From Haliotis asinina (lineage: Eukaryota > Mollusca > Gastropoda > Lepetellida > Haliotidae), in contig NC_090280.1 in the NCBI RefSeq assembly GCF_037392515.1, positions 24,867,118 to 24,931,117 of the forward strand: a stretch of DNA of 64,000 bases, given 5' to 3'. Positions 44,701-53,649 of the stretch are shown in pieces. Position numbers and translations under genes: made by a program. Below the pieces are notes generated by a model, which made no database searches, was not told the DNA's origin, and was given only the letters and a program-made list of their open reading frames with translations. How positions within the stretch are numbered: position 1 is the first letter of the stretch; each line of letters begins with the position of its first letter.

Positions 44701-47700
44701 TGTTTTATCTATTTCAGGAGGTAAAGTGTACAGGTGAGGACTCTCAATAGCAGATATCTGTTGCCAGTATATCATTTCAAGAACAATGAGAAGACCACAG
44801 CGTTTACATACGAGTTAAGGTACAGGTTTAGCCCTACATGTTCGGTGTACTCATACAGGTTAAGATATAGGGTCACTCACATATGTTACGGTACAGGTAC
44901 TCCTACAAGTTAAGGTATAGAGTTTCTCCTACAAGTTAAGGTATAGAGTTTCTCCTATACGTTAAGGTATAGAGTTTCTCCTACAAGTTAAGATACAGTT
45001 TTACTCCTACAAGTTAAGGTACACTTTTGCTCCTACAAGCTAAGGTGGAGAGTTACTCCTACAAGTTAATGTACACAGTTACTGATACAAGTTATTATTG
45101 GATATTTATATAGCGCACATATCCAAGCAACTAGTGCTTGCTCAAGGCCCTGGTATTTGTTACCCTCGACCATTGGATGTCCGTCTCAGCATCACATCGT
45201 ATTATCAATCTCAACTCCCTGGGGAGTATACAACTCTTGCTGCCTCTAGGCGCACTGAGTTTATTGTACAAACTAAGGTGCAGAGTTACTCCTACAAGTT
45301 AAGATACAGTTTTACTCCTACAAGTTAAGGTACAGTTTAACTCCTACAAGTTAAGGTTCAGAGCTCCTCCTACAAGTTGAGGTACAGTTATACTCCTACA
45401 AGTTAAGGTGAAGTTTTACTCTTACAGTGTTGAGGTACACTTTTACTCCTACGACTTAAGGTGCACTTCTACTCCTACCAGTTAAGGTACAGTTTTACTC
45501 CTACAAGATAAGGTACAGAGTTACTCCAACAAAATACGTTTCAGTGTTTCTCTCATAAGTTAAGGTACTGAAAAGAAAGAAAAGGATACAGGATTAGCAT
45601 TGTCGTTTGTACTTTCGAGGTGAGCATTATGACTTCAAGATAATCACAGAAGTTTTTGGTGCCAGGTAGGCTCAGGTAGGTAATATCTAATATCAGCATT
45701 TGCAGCTAACTAATTAAAGGTTGATTTTTTCGAAGTTTAACTTTGCTGTCTGATGTGTGCCGTGTCATGATATGAATTGCTTACTCCTTCACCTCATGCA
45801 TGTCTTTTAGGGCTGGAGACCGCAGTATGGCTGACAACGAAGCACAATTTCAACAAGATCCAAGTGGTAAGTGTTTGAAATCTTGCAAAAGCGTGTCGGC
45901 GCATTCGATCAGCAGACTTATTCGTGCGGATCGTATGAATGCACTGCACATCATTCATTGTTCGGAGGGGCGTGGGATAGTCCAGAGATTTTTCGTCAGG
46001 CGGAGGAAAGTGAGTTTAGTTATACGCCGTTTGTAGCGATTCCAACAATATCTGGGCTACACCAGAAATGGATTTCACACATTGTACTCAAGTGAGGGAT
46101 CAAATCCGCATTTTCGCCGAAAGGGGCGAACGCAGTAATCACAAGCTAGTAGCTACCCAGCTGTCCCGTTATGCCGAAGACACGGGTTCGGTGTGCTGAG
46201 CGCAACATGTCGCAACAAACGAACAACTGAAAGTAGTGCTTATGACACCTGGATAGGATATGTCTAGTAATAGTGACACAGTCAGTGGTCACATAAAACG
46301 TGATGTATGTAATTTAAGTATTGTATCGGGAGATGGCGCGAACGCCATTGTACATCAGGTCGCACAAAAAGAAGCAGGGGAAGGCGGGATTTTTATTAAA
46401 CTTAATAGGGCATGCTCATAGATTTCATTTGAAACTTTTCTTCGTCATTACTCAAGGTCAGTTTATTGAACATGTGTGCAGCAACACCCCACAAGTAATA
46501 GAACTCCCGACCCCCACTCCCACCCAAGTGCCACACGACACTCCAACCTCTATACTCCACCCAACCGCCACACGCCATCCGAAACCCCACCCCAACCCCT
46601 ACCTCCATCCAACCGCCAAGCGCCATCCCAATCCCAACCCAATCACCACACGCCCCTCCCCTTCCCAACCCCAACCCCTGCCTAACGGCCACACGCCACG
46701 TACTTGTATTTGTATCAAATTCCTTGTACTTGATGTTTGTTTCTAATCAACTTGATCATTTGGAAATCATTCATGGAATATTGTTATCTTCCGGCTTGCC
46801 CGGAAGATAGGACCTGTAATCAAGGAAGATGAATGATGTTCCAATATTAGAAACAAGATAAAGCCCCAGGATATATAAAGTGACCTTGAACTAAATGTTA
46901 GGAAAAACACGTGTTCGCAAACAAGCACTGTGTTCAGACGAAGAAACTGAAAAGCCGCTATAGTTAATCAGCCACACATGACCCGAGTAATACCAAGGTC
47001 CTTGTGCTGTGTAGGAGAGGTAGGGTGGCCCAGTGGCTAAAGCGTACTTTCTTCAAGCCGAAAGCCAGGGTTCCATTCCCTACTTTGGTCCAACATGCGA
47101 AGTCCATTTCTGGTGTCCCCCACCGTGACATTGCTGAAAGAATGCTAAAAGCGGCGTAAATCCAAATTTGTTTATTCATTCATCTACGTCACACACATTA
47201 TTGGTAGCATGCCGTTTACTGCAGAGTAAAGAGTTACTGGAATAACTGTAGGTTCCACAGACCGAGAAAAACACCATGCGTTGTCGCATATTATCTGACA
47301 AGCCACTGCTTGTGATAAATATTACAAAAACTTCATATACATGTACACACAAATGCTTCACTGACCTACCATGTAATATTGATTATACAGTTGTTGATTG
47401 CAGAGTGCAACGGGTGACAAGCAGTGTTTAGGATTGGGTGTTTAGGATTTGGTGACAAGCAGTGTTTAGGATTGGGTGTTTAGGATTGGGTGACACGCAG
47501 TGTTTAGGATTGGGTGACAAGCAGTGTTTAGGATTGGGTGACAAGCAGTGTTTAGGATTGGGTGACAAGCAGTGTTTAGGATTGGGTGACAAGCAGTGTT
47601 TAGGATTGGGTGACAAGTATTGTTTAGGATTGGGTGATTGAATGATAAGCTGTTACGTAATAGATACGTTTTCAAGTAGATCTTTAAGAATCTACAAATA

Positions 47701-50216
47701 CAAGTAATCTACCCCATGAAATTCTAGATCTGACATGCTCTTCACAAATTATTAACGGTTAGACTATCTGCTTCATTTATGCCTGGCATCATGTCCCAGT
47801 TGCTGAAGTCAATGCTCATGATGTTAAACGCGAGGTTGTCTGGTCGAGGCTCGATGTTACAGCCCGCTGTCATAGCTGGGGTATTGCTGAGTGCGATGTA
47901 AAGGCCTGTAGAACCATTGATATTATTTCTTCTTGTAATACTTGTTTCTGACTATATACCCACAGACCTGTATGCCAAGGTGAACAAAAAGAGAAGGCGC
48001 AGGAGAGAAGGTATAGCCTATCTTTCTATCCATCTGGTCCGTGAGTATCACCTTAGGTGAGGTAGCCTAGTGGATAAAGCGTTCGCTAGTTACGCTGAAG
48101 ATCCGGATTCGATTCTCCATATGGGTTTAATGAAGACCATTTCCGGTGTCCCCGCCGTGATGTTGATGGAATATTGCTAAAAGCGGCGTAAAGCAAATCT
48201 CACTTGAGGTGATCTATACATGACGTCATCTACATCCCATGACGTCATCTACGCCCCATGACGTCATCTTAGGTCCTGACTATTTAACCTCAGCGGTGTG
48301 TCCGTGTGTATTTTCTGTGACAATGTGCGGATGGAGGTGCCGTCTAGAGCACTGACATTCACCGTGTTGAATGGCTGTCCGTGTCTGTCATGAAAGAGAC
48401 TATGGTTATGGGTGCGAATCCCCAAATATGGTTCTTTGTTTGTCAGCATCAGACCATAGGTGTTTAACACAAGCTGTAGTCAGTGTCACTGACGGATGTA
48501 CAAAAAATCACTTTAACGAAGATTCGCGAACCTCGCACACACACTCGCTGTTTTCGACACCTATTCATCAGGTGTCTTTGTTGAAAGACATTTTTGTAAG
48601 TTTGACATCCTATAGAAGCCTTCTGGGGCCATTTTTCATTAATTTCCAAATGCACATGTTGAATTATTAAGTTACAAACTTGACAATTCAAGAAAATAAG
48701 TTGAAAAAAGCGAAACCCCTAATGGCCCATCAAGGCTTCAGTACCAATCTCACACAATTGTTCTATAGTTCATTTACTTTGTTCTCTTTTCCACAGTGTC
48801 TGATGTTTATGCCACGGTACAAGAGGCTCAATGCAAACACTTCATGAACAGGGCTTATGCCGGCGCAGGGCCATCGGTAAGTGTGTACTGGAACTGTTTT
48901 CCTACAATACAAAATTGACAGGAAGATAATTTATTACGATTCAGTCAGTGTGTCGTAAAGACGTGGATACAAAATAGGCAACGTAAGGTGACGCCGCTTT
49001 CAACAATATTCTTGCAACATCGCGACGGGGAAACACCAGAAATGGACTTTGCACATTGTACTAATGTGGGTAATCGAACCGGGACCTTCGGCGTGAGGAG
49101 CGAACGCTTTATCCACTAGGCCACCCCACCGCCCCTCGAGATAATGAATGCAATTGCGAAGATCGATGCTCATTATGTACACCATTGATTTTCTCGTTCA
49201 TTCATTGACGTCAACTGCTGAGTGTTGCGTAAAGCGAACCTAACATATCATAAAACATATGTCAACACAGCACAGCAAAAATATATCTCATCACTTAGTT
49301 CACCAGTGGCTGTAGGTTAAAGAGCAGAAAAAACAACAATACACAAACAAAAAACAAAAAAATACAACCACGCCGAGGCCACAGAAAGTTAGTCAATGTT
49401 TTCCTTTCATTAACAACAGACTTACGTATCACTAGCAGAAGGACCGTATATTCTCACTACTTCTATCAATAATTTCAATGATGATGTTATTACATTATGT
49501 TCTTATTCATATTAAGTAATGCAAAACTTACAAAACTTACCAATAAGTTCAATTCCTCCTAAAAAGCGAGACTTGTATGGGCATTAACATTACAAGTCTT
49601 TTCAAAGAGCCTGAACAATACAATTTAATACATGGGATGTGTGAAGATATCATGTGTTCAGTACATTATAATGTTGAGATCATACATATGTTTGCTGTCT
49701 CCAGTCGGAAAATGCAGTTCTAATCGACTATGCAGGATCGGTTGCTGCCGAATACAACAACTGTGGCGAAACGGTAGGTTTATTATACATATCGTGTCAC
49801 GTTCCGGGAAGAGACGTCTCTGATTGGCTGACACAATGCCGAAACGACTCTAAGTTGCAACGAACTCAAAGAGAAAGCATTTTCTGCAGTAGTGAACTGC
49901 TTGGTTCAGTAAATGTACCAGGTGCAGATTTGGGTTCAGTCATGGAATAAATTCCCCTGATAGGAAAATTTAGACGTTTGTAAGTGCAGTTGTGTTAAAA
50001 TTTCAGAATGATGACGGTCTGACCTACGCCGACCTTGCCCTTGAATTGCCTACACTGATCGACGGCAAACCAATCATACACAGAAGGGAGGAGCCTGTGG
50101 TATATGAACAGATTGACTTCGCCCTCACCCCCGGGCCACAGCTTCCGGACAAGATATGGGAAGTGGAAAAGCAGGAGGAGGAGGAGAGACGACAGTGCCT
50201 CTGGGAATCAAAATGA
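41600..50216 (+). CDS. Transmembrane Ig-superfamily receptor with three Ig domains and ITIM-like tail (11 exons)
   Basis: Proposed exons: 41600(or 41696)-41738, 41877-42224, 42382-42660, 43702-43968, 44428-44553, 44718-44733, 45811-45866, 47966-48010, 48797-48876, 49705-49773, 50007-50216. Every junction is GT/AG and phases agree throughout; the exon lengths sum to 1635 nt = 545 codons with the stop (513 from ATG 41696). Layout: signal peptide (MFLFSSVAVTLC), Ig V-type domain, two further Ig domains, membrane segment (VLIMVIAFVIVAVVF) with a stop-transfer RRNRTKK, and a ~160-residue tail with DLYAKV, DVYATV, LTYADL and VVYEQI. LTYADL and VVYEQI fit the ITIM consensus, which recruits SH2 phosphatases once phosphorylated. 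So it is an inhibitory-type immune or adhesion receptor at the cell surface; the ligand is unknown. I do not recognise a named orthologue. Introns contain SINEs and minisatellites. Confidence 0.85.
41877..42224 (+). CDS. Ig receptor exon 2: Ig domain 1 (V-type)
   Basis: Acceptor CTCTAG, donor GTAAGT, phase 1-1. Cysteine in VTCVGEDV, tryptophan region IYCVWLNGS, and the hallmark DAGTYYCQG near the end. Extra cysteines (YC before VWL, GCRQ) may form an additional disulphide. Predicted N-glycosylation sites include NIS, NGS, NSS and NVT. Confidence 0.88.
42382..42660 (+). CDS. Ig receptor exon 3: Ig domain 2
   Basis: Acceptor TTTGTTCACAG, donor GTGAGT, phase 1-1. VTLTCSSSSRSL, TYIWRRDG and NQGDTYSCQV are the first Cys, Trp and second Cys of an I/C2-type Ig domain. 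It begins with a proline-rich linker (PSTPNITGPASPVSG). Confidence 0.9.
43702..43968 (+). CDS. Ig receptor exon 4: Ig domain 3
   Basis: Acceptor ATTATTCCAG, donor GTAAGG, phase 1-1. LTVRCFADC, VTWWDTS and VSGQYTCHVNNSHGSASRNL are a standard I-set Ig domain. A second cysteine pair (DCNPAC) may form an extra disulphide. Confidence 0.92.
44428..44553 (+). CDS. Ig receptor exon 5: membrane segment
   Basis: Acceptor GTTGCAG, donor GTATTG, phase 1-1. ELTESGVVSIVPVTAACSVL leads into a ~22-residue hydrophobic helix (IMVIAFVIVAVVF) and the basic RRNRTKK, so the C-terminus is cytoplasmic. Confidence 0.9.
44718..45866 (+). CDS. Ig receptor exons 6-7: micro-exon and juxtamembrane tail
   Basis: Exon 6 is only 16 nt (44718-44733, acceptor TATTTCAG, donor GTGAGG) and encodes about GGKVYR. 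Exon 7 (45811-45866, acceptor GTCTTTTAG, donor GTAAGT) continues AGDRSMADNEAQFQQDPSG. Phases 1-2 and 2-1 fit only if both are joined. The long intron between them holds the 44.8-45.6 kb minisatellite. The micro-exon border could alternatively be 3 nt further in (44721), keeping the frame. Confidence 0.65.
44812..45568. repeat. Intronic minisatellite (CCTACAAGTTAAGGTACAG type)
   Basis: Imperfect ~26-28-bp units such as ACTCCTACAAGTTAAGGTAC, more than twenty copies, in the intron after the micro-exon. Interrupted at about 45088-45270 by a SINE-like segment. Confidence 0.85.
45088..45270 (-). repeat. SINE-like insertion in the minisatellite
   Basis: TTATTATTGGATATTTATAT followed by AGCGCACATATCCAAGCAAC and, at the far end, CTAGGCGCACTGAGTTTATT. 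Read on the - strand it ends with GCGCTATATAAAT and a TAATAA tail, like the GGCGCTATGTAAGTGAATTA tail at 53410. It splits the array cleanly. Confidence 0.55.
46013..46170 (-). repeat. tRNA-SINE, diverged copy
   Basis: GTGAGTTTAGTTATACGCCG, CAACAATATCTGGGCTACAC, CAGAAATGGATTTCACACAT, then a damaged head (GCGAACGCAGTAATCACAAG). In an intron of the Ig receptor gene. Confidence 0.75.
46480..46690. repeat. CCCCAACC-rich low-complexity stretch
   Basis: Imperfect C/A-rich units (CAACCGCCACACGCCATCC type). Open frames on both strands here (for example 46321-46746 +) reflect composition. Intronic. Confidence 0.75.
47013..47168 (+). repeat. tRNA-SINE, full-length copy
   Basis: Head with A box (GGTGGCCCAGTGGCTAAAGC) and B box (GGTTCCATTCCC), body (CATTTCTGGTGTCCCCCACC) and tail (GAATGCTAAAAGCGGCGTAA). 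Intronic in the Ig receptor gene. Confidence 0.85.
47411..47640. repeat. 24-bp minisatellite (TTGGGTGACAAGCAGTGTTTAGGA type)
   Basis: About nine to ten 24-bp units plus shorter variants; as 24 is a multiple of three the - strand reads an endless PNPKHCLS repeat. Intronic, not a gene. Confidence 0.92.
47966..48010 (+). CDS. Ig receptor exon 8: DLYAKV and basic cluster
   Basis: Acceptor ATACCCACAG, donor GTATAG, 45 nt, phase 1-1, so it can be skipped without frame loss. Encodes DLYAKVNKKRRRRRE: a YxxV tyrosine site followed by a basic run. Confidence 0.78.
48055..48210 (+). repeat. tRNA-SINE, full-length reference copy
   Basis: Head: AGGTAGCCTAGTGGATAAAG (A box) and GGATTCGATTCTCC (B box). 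Body: CATTTCCGGTGTCCCCGCCG. Tail: ATATTGCTAAAAGCGGCGTA ... TCTCACTT. The clearest copy for defining the family. Confidence 0.88.
48221..48266. promoter_or_regulatory. Three CRE palindromes in 19-bp tandem repeats
   Basis: TGACGTCA occurs at 48221-48228, 48240-48247 and 48259-48266, exactly 19 bp apart, within repeats of CATGACGTCATCTACRYCC. This is the perfect CREB/ATF binding palindrome. It lies in an intron of the Ig receptor, next to a SINE. Confidence 0.7.
48797..48876 (+). CDS. Ig receptor exon 9: DVYATV
   Basis: Acceptor TTTTCCACAG, donor GTAAGT, 80 nt, phase 1-0. Encodes VSDVYATVQEAQCKHFMNRA and AYAGAGPS. DVYATV has the YxxV spacing, but Asp at -2 departs from the strict ITIM rule. 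Confidence 0.8.
48986..49140 (-). repeat. tRNA-SINE, full-length copy
   Basis: Tail GACGCCGCTTTCAACAATAT; head on the - strand GGTGGCCTAGTGGATAAAGC and B box CGGTTCGATTACCC. Intronic. Confidence 0.87.
49705..49773 (+). CDS. Ig receptor exon 10: IDYAGSV
   Basis: Acceptor GCTGTCTCCAG, donor GTAGGT, 69 nt, phase 0-0, skippable in frame. Encodes SENAVLIDYAGSVAAEYNNC and GET, with two tyrosines outside the ITIM consensus. Confidence 0.78.
50007..50216 (+). CDS. Ig receptor exon 11: ITIM-type motifs and stop
   Basis: Acceptor AAAATTTCAG. Encodes DDGLTYADLALELP (LxYxxL) and EEPVVYEQIDFALTP (VxYxxI), about 28 residues apart, then a Glu/Lys-rich end and TGA at 50214-50216. The paired spacing fits tandem SH2 binding. 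Confidence 0.85.
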   Translation, partial: NDDGLTYADLALELPTLIDGKPIIHRREEPVVYEQIDFALTPGPQLPDKIWEVEKQEEEERRQCLWESK

Positions 50217-50470
50217 ATGAACCTTGAGAATCTCCAGCTGCAGGACAAGACCATGGATGTGGAAGAGATGGAGGAGGGAGGCTATGCTTCTGGGAGTGAA
50301 GATGAAAGACACTTGCGAATCTTCAGCTGCCAGACAAGACCTGGGAGGTTGAACAGGGAGTAGAGGAGAATCTCAAGGCTACATTGCGAAACATAACTAA
50401 CATTTAATGGAATCATTTAGATGAGCAAATATACTTTCAAAGCTGAAAAAAGCATTGGTAATAAAGAGAG
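50217..50470 (+). promoter_or_regulatory. 3' UTR with tail-derived repeats and poly(A) signals
   Basis: The end of exon 11 (CTTCCGGACAAGATATGGGA) recurs in degenerate form at about 50236 (CTGCAGGACAAGACCATGGA) and 50328 (CTGCCAGACAAGACCTGGGA), a ~92-bp unit repeated past the stop. AATAAA signals lie at 50460-50465 and 50539-50544. Confidence 0.65.
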
Positions 50471-50544
50471 AGAGCGTGTGTGTGTGAGTATGGGTGCGTG
50501 CGTGCGTAACTATTGACTTCTGTATAATGACCCATGGTAATAAA

Positions 50545-52080
50545 GAAACTGAATCCAGTGGTCCCTTTGCGATTTAGGTACATTACAAGTAATCACAACT
50601 AAGGAACATTATACGTATATATTCACTAAATGTACATATTTTAAGCCTACATTTACACGTTCGCAATTTGCATCAAACTAGTATCTACCATTAAGGGGAT
50701 ACCCCGTCGAGAGTGTATCTGCCTGTTTTCATTTCTACTTGTGTTTTTATATACAAGGTTGTGCACTGGCCGTAAGGAGAGAAATAATAGCTTTATAATT
50801 CGCCTCCAAAGGCGACCAGTTTACTTAAGCATTACCATGACATTATTTTCTTCACTTATACTTAGTGGGAATCTACCTCCTTTATTTTGTTGAATTACAC
50901 TAAGTTGTGAAAGTATTTTGTCAAACGGTTGTTTTTTGGAACTCATATAACGCTTGGCATCTTATTGTTAATATACTATAAGCATCTAGTCTTTATAGAG
51001 GCTTGGCAAGTTGTGTATATAAAGCATTAAGATTTTGGAGTTCATACAACATTTGGCATCTTGCTGATCATATAGGTTATGCATTTTGTTTTCCATACAA
51101 GGCTAACCATCTTGCTGATCATACATGTGTGGCATATAGGTATTTGAATAGGCATGGCGTATTGCCTCCCTGGTCGGCATTCTAGAAGTTGAGAAGATGA
51201 AGTTTGAGGATATATATTATGGAGGTACAACTTCATTATGCTTTGCTAGACAGCGATATTAGAATCTATGTCGAAGGTCACCTATACAAAATAAAGAGGT
51301 TGTCTATCCATAACAATTGTCCTCATTCTTCATGGCGTATTGGTTGTTCATAAGCCAGAGAGTTTTCTTTCAAATATGTTAATATGTGTTTTGATCTTTT
51401 AAGTGGAAACGGCATTTCATCAGTTCTATATTTTTGTGTTTTGTTATTCATGTAAGTTATGCATGTGAGACGAACATTTTATTCAGTACCTTACTGTGGA
51501 GCAATGCAAGGTAAATCAACCTTTATCTACGTCGACCTGTGTGATGAGGGGTTTAAATTCGGCAGTACTTCCAGGACTGTAGGTTGTAAGACTAGTGTGC
51601 CGTGATGCAGATCTGTTCCATTAACTTCAGGGTTACTTGTATATAGATATTTACATATTTACTCTGTAAGTAACTTACCTTAATCGTGTTTCATGTTCTC
51701 TTATGATGACATTCTCTATTTTTTCATCACATTTCATCAAAGCAGTTGTTCGTATTCACTACGATTGTTGTTAACCGTCATGCATAGGGTATAGACAACC
51801 GAATTTTTATGAAATTCAGTTTTACGAAACAATTCATAAGAAGGTGTATATGGTTTGTGTTTGATTAGGTTTTAATACATAAAACGAATATTTTGGACAT
51901 TCACCACTGAGCCTTTGCAAGGATTGTAAGACACCATTACAGACAGGGTAGCCGTACCCGTGGACACATGTCACTGCTGTTCACGATGACGTTGCCATGT
52001 CGTCATCTCAAATTCAGTGAGCTATAAACAAATCAAAATTGAACAACATTCTGCATGGCAGTTTGTCAGGTTCTTTATAT
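50545..52080. other. Intergenic stretch
   Basis: No recognisable gene. A short local duplication (TCTTGCTGATCATA at about 51059 and 51113) is seen. Confidence 0.45.
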
Positions 52081-52084
52081 ATGT

Positions 52085-52400
52085 ACACGTGGGCGATAAG
52101 GTATGAACGTTACGTTCACCTTAGCGCAATGTCTGTCACATGTCTGTGTTACGTAGGAATTACGGTCAGCTGAGCGTTACAACAGCCCAAGCCTTTGTTA
52201 AGGTATGTAAGCTACGATCGCCTTAGTGCTGAAGTTGTGTTACGTATTTGTAAAGGTATGAAAGTTACGGTCACCTCGGCACTATAACCGTCGTAAGTCT
52301 ATGTTAAGGTATGGAAGTTACGATCGCCTTACCGCTGAGTTTGTGTTACTTCTATGTTAAGGTTTGGAGGATGAGGTCTAAGATAGTCGGATGTCTATGT
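52085..52400. repeat. GTTAAGGTATGGAAGTTACG-type dispersed repeat
   Basis: Imperfect units (GGTATGAACGTTACGTTCAC, GGTATGAAAGTTACGGTCAC, GGTATGGAAGTTACGATCGC) spaced 60-100 bp. A related block is at 56545-56650. Probably pieces of the foldback family at 52703 and 57922. Confidence 0.5.
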
Positions 52401-52702
52401 TAAGCTATGGGTGACGGTATACGTGTCACTGATGTTATGTTGACATTGCAATGTCGTCATCTCAATATGTATAAAACAATTCAAAACCGCATGTACGTTA
52501 GATATGTTCCTTTTGTGTAATGATATATACGTAAAGGAAGGCGTTATCTCCAACTTTTTCGAAATGTCGCATTAAAGAATACCTGGTGTATTCATTCTTG
52601 GCACCCGACCCAAATGTTGACCAGAGTAACGTCTGGCACTACCATTATTATATCATTATATTAATGTCTATTTGTTTCTCTCCCAGGAGAGCATGAAGAA
52701 CT

Positions 52703-52803
52703 GGGCCTCCTTCCACGAAACTCTTAGTGATCGTAAGTCACTAAGGTTAAAGAAAGGGAGTTAAGGTTCACCTTAGTAAAAGTTGCTTTGTGAAAGAAGC
52801 CCC
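52703..52803. mobile_element. Foldback (MITE-like) element
   Basis: Left arm GGGCCTCCTTCCACGAAACT ... CTTAG pairs imperfectly with the right arm CCTTAGTAAAAG ... GCTTTGTGAAAGAAGCCCC. About 100 bp, no ORF; GGGC...GCCC ends. Confidence 0.55.
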
Positions 52804-53009
52804 TATGGTATGCTGTAGTTGGTTTCCATACGTATTCTACTAATCGTTAAACATGGAATGTGCCAATCCTCAAATTATTTTTATTCTATATTTGCTATTT
52901 TGCAATACCTGTTTCTGGTAAATAAATGCTTGAGCAAATAGAGTTTTTGTTACACTCGGCAATGCCACCAAGAGGGTGTGTGACGCCAAGGCATTCCAGC
53001 GACAAGTTT

Positions 53010-53445
53010 TCCGCCTATTCGGTGATGGCGAGATGTCCTGTACGTAGTGCTCAGGTCACCATCAGTTGTAGTTAAACACCGTCGAGCTCGGACAGTCCAT
53101 TGGTGGGTCACCGTGTTTGGCAATTTGACTCCTGAAAGTTCCTAAGACTTCGGTCCTGCTCCGCCACAAAGCACATGGGGAAACCATGTGGTCTCACCTT
53201 AGGCATGTGAGTTTGTTCAAATTTGCCTCTGTTCACCCAGCAGTAAATGGGTACCCGTGAGGTAATGTCCTCTCTATCTATAACCTCTATATCCTCTAAT
53301 CTATAACCTTGTAGCGCCTAGGAGGCAGCTTGGGTTATCCGGGGTGATGATAATCAGATTCTGATTACAGCGTCGAGTGAGCAACGAGTCAGATGGATAC
53401 TAGGCGCTATGTAAGTGAATTATTATCATTATTATCATTCTCTTT
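53010..53445 (+). repeat. SINE with 5S rRNA-like promoter region
   Basis: AGTTAAACACCGTCGAGCTC, GGACAGTCC and GGTGGGTCACCGTGTTTGGC resemble, from memory, the internal control region of 5S rRNA. The body has CACCCAGCAGTAAATGGGTA and TAGGAGGCAGCTTGGGTTAT, and the 3' end GGCGCTATGTAAGTGAATTA runs into a TTATCATTATTATCATT tail. 5S-like head, body and simple-repeat tail fit a 5S-derived SINE. Not a functional 5S gene: the 5' third is missing. Confidence 0.6.
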
Positions 53446-53502
53446 CCTTGGTACAATAATTCAAAGGGATGCCTATGCGCATACTGTTAAGTTCCAGCTG
53501 TC

Positions 53503-53648
53503 CGTGTGTGAGTTAGATTAGTTTTACGCAGCTATTATCAGCAATATCCCGACTGGGGGCACCAAATGGGCTTCACGCATTGCACCCATGTGCGGAATCG
53601 GCGTGACGGTCTTAGGAGTGACATTGTAACACCTATTCTGTCACCGCA
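53503..53648 (-). repeat. tRNA-SINE, diverged copy
   Basis: GTGAGTTAGATTAGTTTTAC, TCAGCAATATCCCGACTGGG, GGGCTTCACGCATTGCACCC; the head is damaged. Confidence 0.75.
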
Positions 53649-53649
53649 T

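Noticed and set aside
46321-46746. 141-codon + strand frame, Pro/Thr/His-rich
   Set aside because: Composition of the C/A-rich low-complexity block; lies in an intron of the Ig receptor gene between supported exons.
47428-47675. - strand frames with PNPKHCLS or HPILNTAC repeats
   Set aside because: Translation of the 24-bp minisatellite in an intron of the Ig receptor gene.
48055-48130. tRNA gene
   Set aside because: A and B boxes are present but the stems do not pair into a cloverleaf, and the same head recurs on many SINE copies.
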